This document shows, piece by piece, positions 50,677 through 58,904 of a DNA stretch of 64,000 nucleotides. A model generated the notes under the pieces. The model made no database searches. It was not told the DNA's origin and saw nothing but the letters and a program-made list of their open reading frames with translations. The translations under genes and the position numbers were made by a program. Positions within the stretch are counted from its first letter, which is position 1, and each line of letters begins with the position of its first letter. Source of the DNA: Modicisalibacter sp049808615 (lineage in GTDB: Bacteria > Pseudomonadota > Gammaproteobacteria > Pseudomonadales > Halomonadaceae); NCBI RefSeq assembly GCF_049808615.1, contig NZ_JBNCAN010000025.1:1-64000 (forward strand), given 5' to 3'.

Positions 50677-52644
50677 ATGAGTTTTACCTACCCCGACGGA
50701 GGTCTGGATTCGTCGATTGTCGCTTTCGACGGTGCTTTGATGAGACTGGCTCAGGCCCATCTGGTTGAGCCAAATCCCTCGAAAGAGGAGGTACTGGCCT
50801 CGGCGAGGGAGGTGATGACAATCTCCGGCGGCTTCGCTGCGTTGTATGTCCGCGTTGCGACGATGGAGATGGCGGGGGTCTTCGCGGGCAGTGACTGGGC
50901 CTCGCCCGCCATTCTAAAGCCCGCCCTGGCCGTGCGTTCGCTGCGTCACGGTGAACCCGACGTCGCCACCATCGAGGCGCTTAGCGAAATCCGCTTGCTG
51001 GCCGTTGCCTTGGGGGGCTACTTCCATCTAGGCATTTCCGCCGAACAGGCTAGAAATTTCCTCAATCAGGTGATGGCATTGAATCTGGATCTTCTTGCCG
51101 GACCAATGAGCGAGGCGGATCGAGAGCGCCCGCAAGCGCTAGGGAAGATCGTGCAGGCACTGTATCAGTATCTGCTGGCACACCTGGGTTACGAAAGCAT
51201 TCTCGAGAGCCTGGTCGATGAGATCCAGCGCCTGCTCGCCCAGCGTCCGGTTCAGACGGACAGCATCAAGCAGATGATCAGCCAGATTGCCCAGTGTCTG
51301 TTCGATCCTGAAATATATACCGCCGGTACGGAAAGCGCTGCGCGCTTGGTGAGTGCACTGTTTGGCCCCACCCCGGGCTGTCGTGACGATCCAGGTCTTG
51401 AGGTGTACACCCAGCGCTTGGCAGCAATGGATGAAACCGCGTTGGCCACAGAAGCCACTGACTTCGCTCGTGCAATGCACGATACGGGCCTGGTATCGCC
51501 CTATCACCCCGCATTGCTGCGCTACCTGCGCGGTCATCGCGACGACTTGTTGCTGGTAGCACTGGGGCTGAGCAGTACCGGATGCGAGACCCTGCTGTGT
51601 TACCGACAGCTGGTTTATGCGCTGATCGATGAAGCCATTTATCCAGAGACCAGTCAGGCGGTTTACGGGTTGTCCTTGCTACTTGAACGCGGCGCGCTTT
51701 TTTCGGCCCCCATCGCCTCTGGTCTGTGGCGTCAGATCCGGTTAACGCTATCTTCTGATACGTCAAGTACGTTGAGTGCCGTCTTCGGCGAAGCGCATCC
51801 GCCGCGCGTCTTTCTGCTTGCCGGTGTGCTGAGCTTGTTGGGCCAGCCCTTGGGTGTGGGGCAGGGCAATAACCCGACCTGCCAATCGGTCATCGGTCTT
51901 TCCATGTGGGCCGATAACGATGGCGATTATCTCTTGCAACTCGTGGCATGGGCGGCCCGAGACGATGAAGTGCTTACCCGGTTCGAGGGTGAACGCATCT
52001 CCTCCAAGTCCCTGGAGGCGGGTCTTGCCAAGGTGCCACCGCTGGACGTTGACCCGGTTTCTCTGGTGCTGATACCGCATCTCGATCGTCTTTACATGGA
52101 AATGGGCCGGTTATGTGGCAAGCGTGACGACGATCTGCATCGCTGGATCAATCCTGAATTCTACGGCTGGTGGGTCGGGCAGGGGTTTCGTGTGGTGGCG
52201 AATATACGCACCGGCGAGATTGACGACTACGCGGGATTCATTCGCCATTTCTATGCGTGTTATCACCCGTTTTACAACGGCAACATGCCCTTGATTCACC
52301 CGCAGCCTGCGGGAATCGTCGTGACCGACAGCGCCGCACGTCTGGTGGGGCGGCATGCGATTACCCTGCTCCGTGTGATGCTGGACCCCAACGACGAAAT
52401 GCGCGTCTATTTCTTCAACCCCAACAACGACAGCGGTCAGGACTGGGGGCAGAATATCGTGTGTGCGACTCAAGGCCATGGCGAGCGTCCCGGTGAGGCG
52501 TCCTTGCCTATCGCCGAGTTCGCCTCGCGGCTCTACGTGTTTCACTACGATCCGCTGGAAAAGGGGGATACGCTGGCGGTTCCCGATGACGAAGTCGCCC
52601 GGATCGTCGGCTTGGGCCGGGGGAGTTGGGCGGCGGATCATTGA
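50677..52644 (+). CDS. Large protein of unknown function with possible Cys-His-Asn triad
   Basis: A 655-residue protein without signal peptide or membrane helices. The N-terminal 400 residues are mostly helical (LAQAHLVEPNPSKEEV, AVALGGYFHLGISAEQARNF). The C-terminal 270 residues contain conserved-looking patches: GNNPTCQSVIGLSMWADNDG with a Cys in a helix-start context, ARLVGRHAITLLRVM with a His, and RVYFFNPNNDSGQDWG with Asn/Asp. That order suggests a papain-like or transglutaminase-like active site, which is inference only. I know no family name. ATG 50677 has AAGGAA 8 bases upstream. Confidence 0.65.
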   Translation: MSFTYPDGGLDSSIVAFDGALMRLAQAHLVEPNPSKEEVLASAREVMTISGGFAALYVRVATMEMAGVFAGSDWASPAILKPALAVRSLRHGEPDVATIEALSEIRLLAVALGGYFHLGISAEQARNFLNQVMALNLDLLAGPMSEADRERPQALGKIVQALYQYLLAHLGYESILESLVDEIQRLLAQRPVQTDSIKQMISQIAQCLFDPEIYTAGTESAARLVSALFGPTPGCRDDPGLEVYTQRLAAMDETALATEATDFARAMHDTGLVSPYHPALLRYLRGHRDDLLLVALGLSSTGCETLLCYRQLVYALIDEAIYPETSQAVYGLSLLLERGALFSAPIASGLWRQIRLTLSSDTSSTLSAVFGEAHPPRVFLLAGVLSLLGQPLGVGQGNNPTCQSVIGLSMWADNDGDYLLQLVAWAARDDEVLTRFEGERISSKSLEAGLAKVPPLDVDPVSLVLIPHLDRLYMEMGRLCGKRDDDLHRWINPEFYGWWVGQGFRVVANIRTGEIDDYAGFIRHFYACYHPFYNGNMPLIHPQPAGIVVTDSAARLVGRHAITLLRVMLDPNDEMRVYFFNPNNDSGQDWGQNIVCATQGHGERPGEASLPIAEFASRLYVFHYDPLEKGDTLAVPDDEVARIVGLGRGSWAADH

Positions 52645-52711
52645 GCGGCCTGTGCTTCTACACATCGACCCGGTACACTCCGCGCCTTGTTAATAACAGT
52701 AGGTAGAATTC

Positions 52712-53053
52712 ATGAGTCAGTTACCCAATTGCCCGCTGTGCTCCTCGGAATACACCTACGAGGACATGGGCCTGTTGATCTGCCCGGAATGTGCCCATGA
52801 GTGGGTCATCGATGGAGCGGTCGAGAATACCAGTGACGCGCTGATGGTCGGTGATGCTCACGGTAACCTGCTGCAGGACGGTGATACCGTCAGCGTGATC
52901 AAGGACCTCAAGGTCAAGGGCTCCTCCTCGGTGGTCAAGGTCGGCACCAAGGTCAAGAACATCCGTCTTGTCGAAGGTGATCACGATATCGACTGCAAGA
53001 TCGACGGCGTGGGCGCGATGAAGCTCAAGTCGGAGTTCGTCAAGAAGGTGTGA
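52712..53053 (+). CDS. yjdM: PhnA/YjdM-family zinc-ribbon protein
   Basis: A 113-residue protein. The N-terminal zinc ribbon NCPLCSSEYTYEDMGLLICP followed by ECAHEW (two CxxC pairs) is followed by DAHGNLLQDGDTVSVIKDLK and the SH3-like part VKGSSSVVKVGTKVKNIRLV, as in YjdM (formerly PhnA). Despite the old name, it is not phosphonoacetate hydrolase, and its role is unclear. It converges with the next gene, 9 bases apart. Confidence 0.9.
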   Translation: MSQLPNCPLCSSEYTYEDMGLLICPECAHEWVIDGAVENTSDALMVGDAHGNLLQDGDTVSVIKDLKVKGSSSVVKVGTKVKNIRLVEGDHDIDCKIDGVGAMKLKSEFVKKV

Positions 53054-53062
53054 TGGAGACGA

Positions 53063-53764
53063 CTATTCTGGAATCGTCAGGCCACGTAGCACGGCGGGCC
53101 GCTCCAGAAAGTCAGACAGGGCGCGGGTGACATGCGAAAAATCGTCAATGCCCACCAAGTCACCCGCCTCGTAGAAGCCAATCAGATTGCGTATCCATGG
53201 GAACGTGGCAATATCCGCTACCGAGTAGGTATCGCCCAGCAGCCAGTCCCGACTCTCTAAATGTCGATCCAGGACACCCAGCAAGCGCCGCGACTCCGCG
53301 ACATAGCGATCCCGAGGGCGTTTGTCCTCGATCTCCTTGCCGGCAAACTTATTGAAGAAACCGACTTGTCCGAACATCGGACCGATGCCACCCATCTGGA
53401 ACATCAGCCACTGCAGTGCCTCGTAGCGCTCATGAGGATCATTAGGCAATAGTTGTCCGGTCTTCTTGGCCAGATAGAGCAATATGGCGCCTGACTCGAA
53501 CATCGGTAGTGGCTTACCCGCCGGGCCATTGGGATCTAGGATGGCGGGAATCTTGTTGTTGGGATTCAGCGAAAGAAATTCGGGGGAATGCTGATCGCCA
53601 TCGTCGAAACTGACGCGGTGCGCCTCGTAGGGCAATCCGATCTCTTCGAGCATGATCGAGACCTTCACCCCATTGGGTGTGGGCAGTGAGTATAGCTGAA
53701 GCTGATCGGGATGCTGGGCGGGCCACTTATGGGTAACGGGAAATGCGCTGAGATCGGTCATCAT
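53063..53764 (-). CDS. Glutathione S-transferase (YghU/YfcG nu-class-like)
   Basis: A 233-residue GST. It has LQLYSLPTPNGVKVSIMLEE, the FLSLNPNNKIPAILDP segment and ESGAILLYLAKKTGQLLP, then the C-terminal helical domain with GPMFGQVGFFNKFAGKEIED and SVADIATFPWIRNLIGFYEA. The TPNGxKVxIxLEE pattern with Thr/Asn near the GSH site is that of YghU/YfcG disulfide reductases. ATG 53764 has AAGG upstream; extension to 53893 lacks similarity. Confidence 0.88.
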   Translation of the reverse strand: MMTDLSAFPVTHKWPAQHPDQLQLYSLPTPNGVKVSIMLEEIGLPYEAHRVSFDDGDQHSPEFLSLNPNNKIPAILDPNGPAGKPLPMFESGAILLYLAKKTGQLLPNDPHERYEALQWLMFQMGGIGPMFGQVGFFNKFAGKEIEDKRPRDRYVAESRRLLGVLDRHLESRDWLLGDTYSVADIATFPWIRNLIGFYEAGDLVGIDDFSHVTRALSDFLERPAVLRGLTIPE

Positions 53765-53933
53765 AAGAAACCTTGCGGATTGGCCAAATGGACTTACATC
53801 GATACAAGAGCATTGATCTTGCGTTAGTTCTCGCTTCTCTTGCAAGCCGGAGTCCGGTGCCGCGTGTCCGAATGACGGTGTCAGGTAGAGCAAGGGCCGC
53901 CCAACAGTTACCAGCCTATATGGCTGCTATAAG

Positions 53934-54479
53934 TTAGTATTTATATTCTATACAGGCATCTGAAAGCGTAACGATGTTGGCTTTAACTAACTGATTTATT
54001 TGATTTTGAATAGCCACTTCGTTGCCCTTGATTGCAAGGTGTGCCGCGATGTGATTACGTAAGCTGGCTATCTTCTGTGGGCGCTTCTCCTTTGGGATAG
54101 AAGTGAGGTATTTGATCAGCTTTTGAGTATCCGCGGGAGCGCCAGCTACTTTGACCTGTTTGCAAATACGACCGCTGTTTTTGATATGGGCGATGAGCGG
54201 CGAAAAGCCAGAGTCGTTGCTGATGACTTCGAAGGCTATCGCATTGTCCGCCTGGGTATCGAATTTTCCAAGGTAATAGGCTAAGTGAAAATCCAGGTTA
54301 TTGTCCTGAATTGCCTTTAACTGGACCACGACCAGATTGATAGGCTTGTCATACTTGATATCGGTGAAATCCAGTTTGGGCTGTTTTGCGCCAAGAAAGA
54401 CAATTATCTTCTCGTAGATCGAAAGGTCGATCTTGCCGAGACTTCCGATATTTTCGTAATCGATGAACGCCCATTTCAT
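53934..54479 (-). CDS. PIN-like domain protein (VapC/NYN-type), AT-rich
   Basis: A 181-residue protein opening MKWAFIDYENIGSLGKIDLS. The acidic residue after WAFID and the later NLDFHLAYYLGKF and FEVISNDSGFSPLIAHI segments (D-x-D/N-S-D) are those of PIN/NYN ribonuclease folds. The C-terminal third (NHIAAHLAIKGNEVAIQNQI) looks like a winged helix. Codon use is clearly more AT-rich than neighbours, and flanking DNA lacks other genes, so it was probably acquired. A hairpin lies upstream at 54627-54652. Exact substrate (RNA or tRNA) unknown. Confidence 0.7.
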   Translation of the reverse strand: MKWAFIDYENIGSLGKIDLSIYEKIIVFLGAKQPKLDFTDIKYDKPINLVVVQLKAIQDNNLDFHLAYYLGKFDTQADNAIAFEVISNDSGFSPLIAHIKNSGRICKQVKVAGAPADTQKLIKYLTSIPKEKRPQKIASLRNHIAAHLAIKGNEVAIQNQINQLVKANIVTLSDACIEYKY

Positions 54480-54806
54480 GATTTATCTTCTCACGCTTAA
54501 GTGACCACCGTTTCAGCTTGAAAGCATCATTCATTTTAAAACCTGACTTATTTATCGGCATAAACGATGCTTTTCTTTACTGCTGTGCAGCGCTGGAGTG
54601 CAATGGTTCGAGAACAGCAATGAATCGAAAACGACCTCGATGAGGCCGTTTCGCTATGTGATCAGGCCTTGGACTGACCTGTTGTTATAGTGTCTTCTAT
54701 CTATCGACACTGCCCGACCAGCTCTTGACCCTGATCCTGCGGCTCCTGGGTCAGCGCAGTGGTTGACGACGTTGCAAACAGCGCAATGTCCGGGGTACCG
54801 ATAAAT
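54480..54806. other. Intergenic region with hairpin, no supported gene
   Basis: About 327 bases between the PIN-like gene and the amidohydrolase gene. It contains AT-rich DNA to about 54600, a 12-bp-arm hairpin (54627-54652) and then GC-richer DNA resembling a decayed coding segment (54700-54790), too short to name. No promoter for the PIN-like gene stands out. Confidence 0.4.
54627..54652. terminator. Possible terminator-like hairpin
   Basis: GAAAACGACCTC and GAGGCCGTTTC form an imperfect 11- to 12-base stem around GAT, with A-rich and T-rich ends. It is symmetric enough to act in either direction, but it lies upstream of the PIN-like gene and downstream of nothing obvious, so its role is uncertain. 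Confidence 0.35.
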
Positions 54807-55838
54807 TCAGCTGCCTTCGAAGCCGATCAACACATTCACGACGTTGATGCCGATCTCCTCCACGGCGTAACCGCCTTCAAGCAGAAAGGTGGTGGGAAGC
54901 CCGAGTGTCTTGAGGCGCCGCCCGCAGTCGAGGTAGTCGTCGCTCTTCAATTTGAAGGAGCTGATTGGATCGTACTCGAAGGTGTCGACACCAAGGGAAA
55001 TGATCAGCACTTCCGGCTGGTAGGCCTTTATGCGTCGAATGGCATCGTCCAGCGTGTTGGCCCAGGTGGCGTAGTCGGTGCCGCTGGGCAGAGGGTAGTT
55101 GACGTTGAAGCCCTCGCCCTTGCCGCGTCCGGTCTCATCCGCAAAGCCCAGGAAGTAGGGGAATTCCTGACGCGGATCGCCGTGCAGCGAGAGGAACAAT
55201 ACATCGTCGCGTTCGTAGAAGATGTCCTGGGTGCCGTTGCCATGGTGGAAGTCGACATCCAGGATCGCGACCTTGCGCATGCCACTATTCAAAGCGTGTT
55301 GTGCGGCAATGGCGGCGTTGTTGAAGAAGCAGTAGCCGCCGTATTGGTCGATAGCAGCATGATGGCCGGGTGGGCGGCATAGGCCGAAGGCGGGTTCACC
55401 GGTGTTGATGGCATGATCCAGCGCCGAGAGGGCAATGTCCTTGCTGGTCTGGGCGGCGGCAAAGGTGTTGGGGCAGAGCGAGGTATCCGTGGTCAGCGCG
55501 TAGTAGCCGATCTTGCCTTCGATATTGTCCGGGATCCTGCCGCTATCCATGCGCCGGGTGGGCCAAGCCAAGGGAATGGGTTCGCCGGGATGACCCGCCG
55601 CGACCCATTCGTCCCAGGCACGTTCGAGAAATTCGATATAGCCAGAATCGTGTACCGCAAGCACCGGGTCGAGCCCGTACGCCTTGGGCACTCGCACTTC
55701 ACCCAGGCCAACCTGGCGTACACGATCGATGATGATATCGACCCGCTCGGGACATTCGTAAGGCGTCACGAGCTTGCCGCCATCGAGCTCGGTCTTGGCA
55801 CGGCGCTTTTTAGTGTCTTCCGAGTGAAATGTCAGCAC
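54807..55838 (-). CDS. Histone-deacetylase-fold acetylpolyamine amidohydrolase
   Basis: A 343-residue arginase/deacetylase-fold enzyme. The catalytic His pair is in GLCRPPGHHAAIDQYGGYCF, Zn ligands are in VAILDVDFHHGNGTQDIFYE and GVDTFEYDPISSFKL, and the family Gly-rich end is FLLEGGYAVEEIG. Bacterial relatives (AphA, AcuC-like) deacetylate acetylputrescine or acetylcadaverine. The GTG at 55838 has AAAGGAAAG upstream. It is last in the minus-strand oxidase-transporter-oxidase-deacetylase run, so acetylpolyamine is the likely substrate. Confidence 0.85.
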   Translation of the reverse strand: MLTFHSEDTKKRRAKTELDGGKLVTPYECPERVDIIIDRVRQVGLGEVRVPKAYGLDPVLAVHDSGYIEFLERAWDEWVAAGHPGEPIPLAWPTRRMDSGRIPDNIEGKIGYYALTTDTSLCPNTFAAAQTSKDIALSALDHAINTGEPAFGLCRPPGHHAAIDQYGGYCFFNNAAIAAQHALNSGMRKVAILDVDFHHGNGTQDIFYERDDVLFLSLHGDPRQEFPYFLGFADETGRGKGEGFNVNYPLPSGTDYATWANTLDDAIRRIKAYQPEVLIISLGVDTFEYDPISSFKLKSDDYLDCGRRLKTLGLPTTFLLEGGYAVEEIGINVVNVLIGFEGS

Positions 55839-55882
55839 TATCTTTCCTTTTTGTTCAGCAATCTCTGCAGTAAACCAGCTAT

Positions 55883-57292
55883 TTACTCGATAATCGATGC
55901 GAAAAAGTCGTTCACTTTCCTCAATACCGGCTTGATCAGGGGTGTCGGCTTGCTGCGTCTCATCAGCGCTTCTTCTCCCGCATAACTATAGGTAATCGCT
56001 TGAGCCGCGAGCCAGCGCAGCGGTTCGGGTTCCCAACGTTTGATCAGGTGGCGGTGACTGGTGTTGGCGTAGGCCCAGGGCATGCTTGCCAGTCGAGAGT
56101 CACGCTCGAGAATCAGGTCGGCCAGGGTTTTGCCGAATAGATGTGCTGCGGCGACACCCTCACCGGCGTAGCCGCCGGCAGTGGCAATACCGGTATTTCG
56201 ATCGAAAATTCCATGGGGGCGAAAGTTGCGCGATAGCCCCAGGGAGCCGCCCCAGCCGTGGCGTATTCTTACGTTCTTGAGTATGGGGAACAGATCCACC
56301 AGTAGATCGTGGCGCAGGCGAATATCATCCTGGGAAATGGCCAGTGCATGCTTGGATTTGGCGCCAAAGGCGTAGCTGCCCCGAGCGCCGAACACGAGTC
56401 GTCCATCGGCGCTGCGGTGCCCATAGTTGATCAACCGACTGGCATCGGCAAAGGCGGGGCGCTCGGCCATGCCGATCTCCTGCCACATGTCGTCCGTCAG
56501 CGGTTCGGTGGCGATCACCAGACTTTGCACCGGAATGACATGCTTCTTGAAATCGTGAAACCGCTCCGCGTAGCCCTCGGTAGCGCAGACGATGGTTGGC
56601 GCCTCGACGACGCCCTGATCCGTGATCGCTTCATTCGGGCCGAGGTGAGTGACGCGGCTGTGTTCGTGAATCGTCACGCCTAGACGTTCGACCGTTTCGG
56701 CCAAGCCAATAACCAATTTGGCAGGGTTCACGGTCGCAACCTGACGATGATAGATGCCGCCGTAGCCGTTGCGAAAACGCGCCTTTTCGGCGAGTTGGTC
56801 GGCATCCAGCCAAGTGCAGTTTGCTTCGTCGTGGCCGAGCTCATGAAGATGTGCAAGGTAGTGTTTCTGAATATCGATCTGGTCCGGGTAGCGCGCCGCC
56901 GCGTAGAGTGCACCGCCCTTGTTGAAGTCGGCGGCGATACTCTCACGTTCCAGCACCTGGCCGATCTCGTCGACATTATCCGCCAGTACTTGGCAACACT
57001 CGCGCCGCTGTTCCATCGGCAACTTGCCGACATGGCGCTCAAGACCAGCCAGGTTGCCCACCACCCAGCCGCCGTTGCGCCCGGAGGCGCCATGACCGAC
57101 GCGCTCGGCTTCCAGCACGACGATAGCCAAATCCGGCGCGTGCATTTTCAGATAGTAGGCGGTCCACAATCCCGTGAAGCCAGCGCCGATGATGGCCACA
57201 TCGGCCTGAGTGTTCGCCTCTAGACGCGGCCGCGGCTCGGGCCGTTCGGCGACGGTAGAGGCCCAGAAATTACGCTGCATGTCCGATTGCAT
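55883..57292 (-). CDS. PuuB-like FAD-dependent amine oxidoreductase A
   Basis: A 469-residue DAO-family flavoprotein. The FAD Rossmann motif is AIIGAGFTGLWTAYYLKMHA, the second conserved block is RVGHGASGRNGGWVVGN, and the C-terminal TGIATAGGYAGEGVAAAHLF is the FAD-binding closing segment. These features are those of gamma-glutamylputrescine oxidase (PuuB) and relatives. It lies 44 bases before the deacetylase gene. A paralogue with the same GASGRNGG block is at 58904-60193. Confidence 0.85.
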   Translation of the reverse strand: MQSDMQRNFWASTVAERPEPRPRLEANTQADVAIIGAGFTGLWTAYYLKMHAPDLAIVVLEAERVGHGASGRNGGWVVGNLAGLERHVGKLPMEQRRECCQVLADNVDEIGQVLERESIAADFNKGGALYAAARYPDQIDIQKHYLAHLHELGHDEANCTWLDADQLAEKARFRNGYGGIYHRQVATVNPAKLVIGLAETVERLGVTIHEHSRVTHLGPNEAITDQGVVEAPTIVCATEGYAERFHDFKKHVIPVQSLVIATEPLTDDMWQEIGMAERPAFADASRLINYGHRSADGRLVFGARGSYAFGAKSKHALAISQDDIRLRHDLLVDLFPILKNVRIRHGWGGSLGLSRNFRPHGIFDRNTGIATAGGYAGEGVAAAHLFGKTLADLILERDSRLASMPWAYANTSHRHLIKRWEPEPLRWLAAQAITYSYAGEEALMRRSKPTPLIKPVLRKVNDFFASIIE

Positions 57293-57332
57293 ACTGCCAC
57301 CTTAACAAGCCCGCGCAGGCATTTATTCAAAA

Positions 57333-58700
57333 TCACATGTATCCCAGTATCAAATACCCTACCGCCGCAAGACAGCCGGCCATGGCGGCGTAGGGCAACT
57401 GGGTGAAGGCGTGCTGGAAGGGCGTGCAGCCGCTGGCCTGGGCGGTCAATACCGTGGCATCCGAGTAGAAACAGGCGTGACTGCCGAAGGTGCTGGCGGA
57501 GAGGGTGGCGCCGATCACCAGGATCATGTCGGCCCCCAGGTTCTGTCCCAGCACGCTGACGATGGGCAGAATGATGACGAATACCCCCCAGTTGGAACCG
57601 GTGGCAAAGGAGACGAACCCCATGATGGTGAAGATGATGAAGGGCAGCATCTCGGCGCTGATCAGTGGTTGAACGGTATTGATGACGTAGTCGGCGAGTC
57701 CCAACTCTGTGTTGACCTCATTGAACAGGAAGGCTGCCACCAGCACTGCCAGGGCATCGAGCATCGACTTGAAGCCTTCCAGAATATTGTCGAAGGTCTG
57801 GGCGGGGGAGAGCTTCTTCAGCGCGATGAAGGCCACAATCATGCCTGCCAGGGTAACGAAAATCCCCATCAGGAAGTCCAGATCGAACCACCAGGTGAAG
57901 AAGGCCAGTGACGCCATGGGCAGCAGGAAGGTCCAGATGGTGCCTTTTGTCTGGTCATCATCCGCCTCGAGATGGCCGATTTCGGCGTCGATGTGCTCTG
58001 CGCCCGGGGGAACGCACTGCCCGGTTTCCTCGGCGCGCTGCTCTGCCTTCTTCATGGGGCCGAAGGCGGGAATCCAGCGGTAGATGAAAAGTGGCACCAG
58101 AATGACGGCGATCCAGGGATAGAACATGTAGGGAATGGCCTGGATGTAAGTCCAGATGCCCTGGCCATCCTCGGCGATGCCGTTTTTTTCGATCAAGGCG
58201 CCGAAGAATACCGCCCAGGTCGAGATCGGGATCAGCACGCTGATCGGCGCCGCCGTGGAGTCGATCACGTAGGCCAGCATCTCGCGGGAGGTCTTGAAGC
58301 GATCGGTCACCTTGCGCATCGAGGTACCCACGGCCAGCGAATTCAGGTAATCGTCCACGAACAGAATGATGCCCATGAACCAGCATCCCATCAGCGCGCG
58401 AGGCTTGTTGATGGTGTAACGCATCAGGCTGTCGGCGAAGGCCTTGGAGGAGCCGGACTTGAGCAGGAGGGCGATGATACTGCCCATCAATCCACAGACG
58501 ATGATGACCCAGGCGACGTCTTCGTCGGTCATCACCTCCAGCAGATTCTCGGAGAGGCTGCTCAAGGCATTGCCAGGGTCGATCATCAGGGTGCCGACGA
58601 AGGCACCGAATACCAGCGGTTCAAGCGCGCGCCGCGTCCATAGGGCGAGTACCAGAACGATTGCAGTGGGGAGCAGCACCAGGGGGCCGTTGATGTCCAT
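57333..58700 (-). CDS. NhaC-family Na+/H+ antiporter-like transporter
   Basis: A 455-residue inner-membrane protein with about eleven hydrophobic segments. Recognisable NhaC-family parts are LVFGAFVGTLMIDPGNALS, SGSSKAFADSLMRYTINKPR, the FVDDYLNSLAVGTSMRKVTD block and GSNWGVFVIILPIVSVLGQN, then FGSHACFYSDATVLTAQASG. It may exchange Na+ for H+, but embedded between two amine oxidases it may instead import the amine substrate, which is inference. It lies 40 bases before oxidase A. Confidence 0.88.
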   Translation of the reverse strand: MDINGPLVLLPTAIVLVLALWTRRALEPLVFGAFVGTLMIDPGNALSSLSENLLEVMTDEDVAWVIIVCGLMGSIIALLLKSGSSKAFADSLMRYTINKPRALMGCWFMGIILFVDDYLNSLAVGTSMRKVTDRFKTSREMLAYVIDSTAAPISVLIPISTWAVFFGALIEKNGIAEDGQGIWTYIQAIPYMFYPWIAVILVPLFIYRWIPAFGPMKKAEQRAEETGQCVPPGAEHIDAEIGHLEADDDQTKGTIWTFLLPMASLAFFTWWFDLDFLMGIFVTLAGMIVAFIALKKLSPAQTFDNILEGFKSMLDALAVLVAAFLFNEVNTELGLADYVINTVQPLISAEMLPFIIFTIMGFVSFATGSNWGVFVIILPIVSVLGQNLGADMILVIGATLSASTFGSHACFYSDATVLTAQASGCTPFQHAFTQLPYAAMAGCLAAVGYLILGYM

Positions 58701-58759
58701 CGTGTATCACCTCGAGCGTCTTGTTGTTGTGCATTCAGGTTGAATTCGGCGATCGGCTA

Positions 58760-58904
58760 AGGAAGCGCTGAACAAATCGGCGAACGTGATGAAGCGCAAG
58801 GCGCACGGCACGCAGAAGACGAGACATAACATGGGGTTAGGCGAGTCTTCGAGTACCGCGCAACGCAGCGATTCGTATGTGCAGCCATTTATTCAGTGTT
58901 TCCT
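58760..58904. repeat. MITE-like intergenic element with imperfect terminal inverted repeats
   Basis: AGGAAGCGCTGAACAAAT (58760-58777) and ATTTATTCAGTGTTTCCT (58887-58904) are inverted copies agreeing at 14 of 18 positions. They enclose about 110 bases rich in GCGAA/GCGCAAGGCGC motifs. Length, lack of coding capacity and terminal repeats are those of a small non-autonomous element. Its right end reaches the first base of the oxidase B stop codon (58904-58906). Confidence 0.6.

Noticed and set aside
54600..54625. tRNA-like T-arm (GGTTCGAGAA)
   Set aside because: No acceptor or anticodon stem accompanies it.
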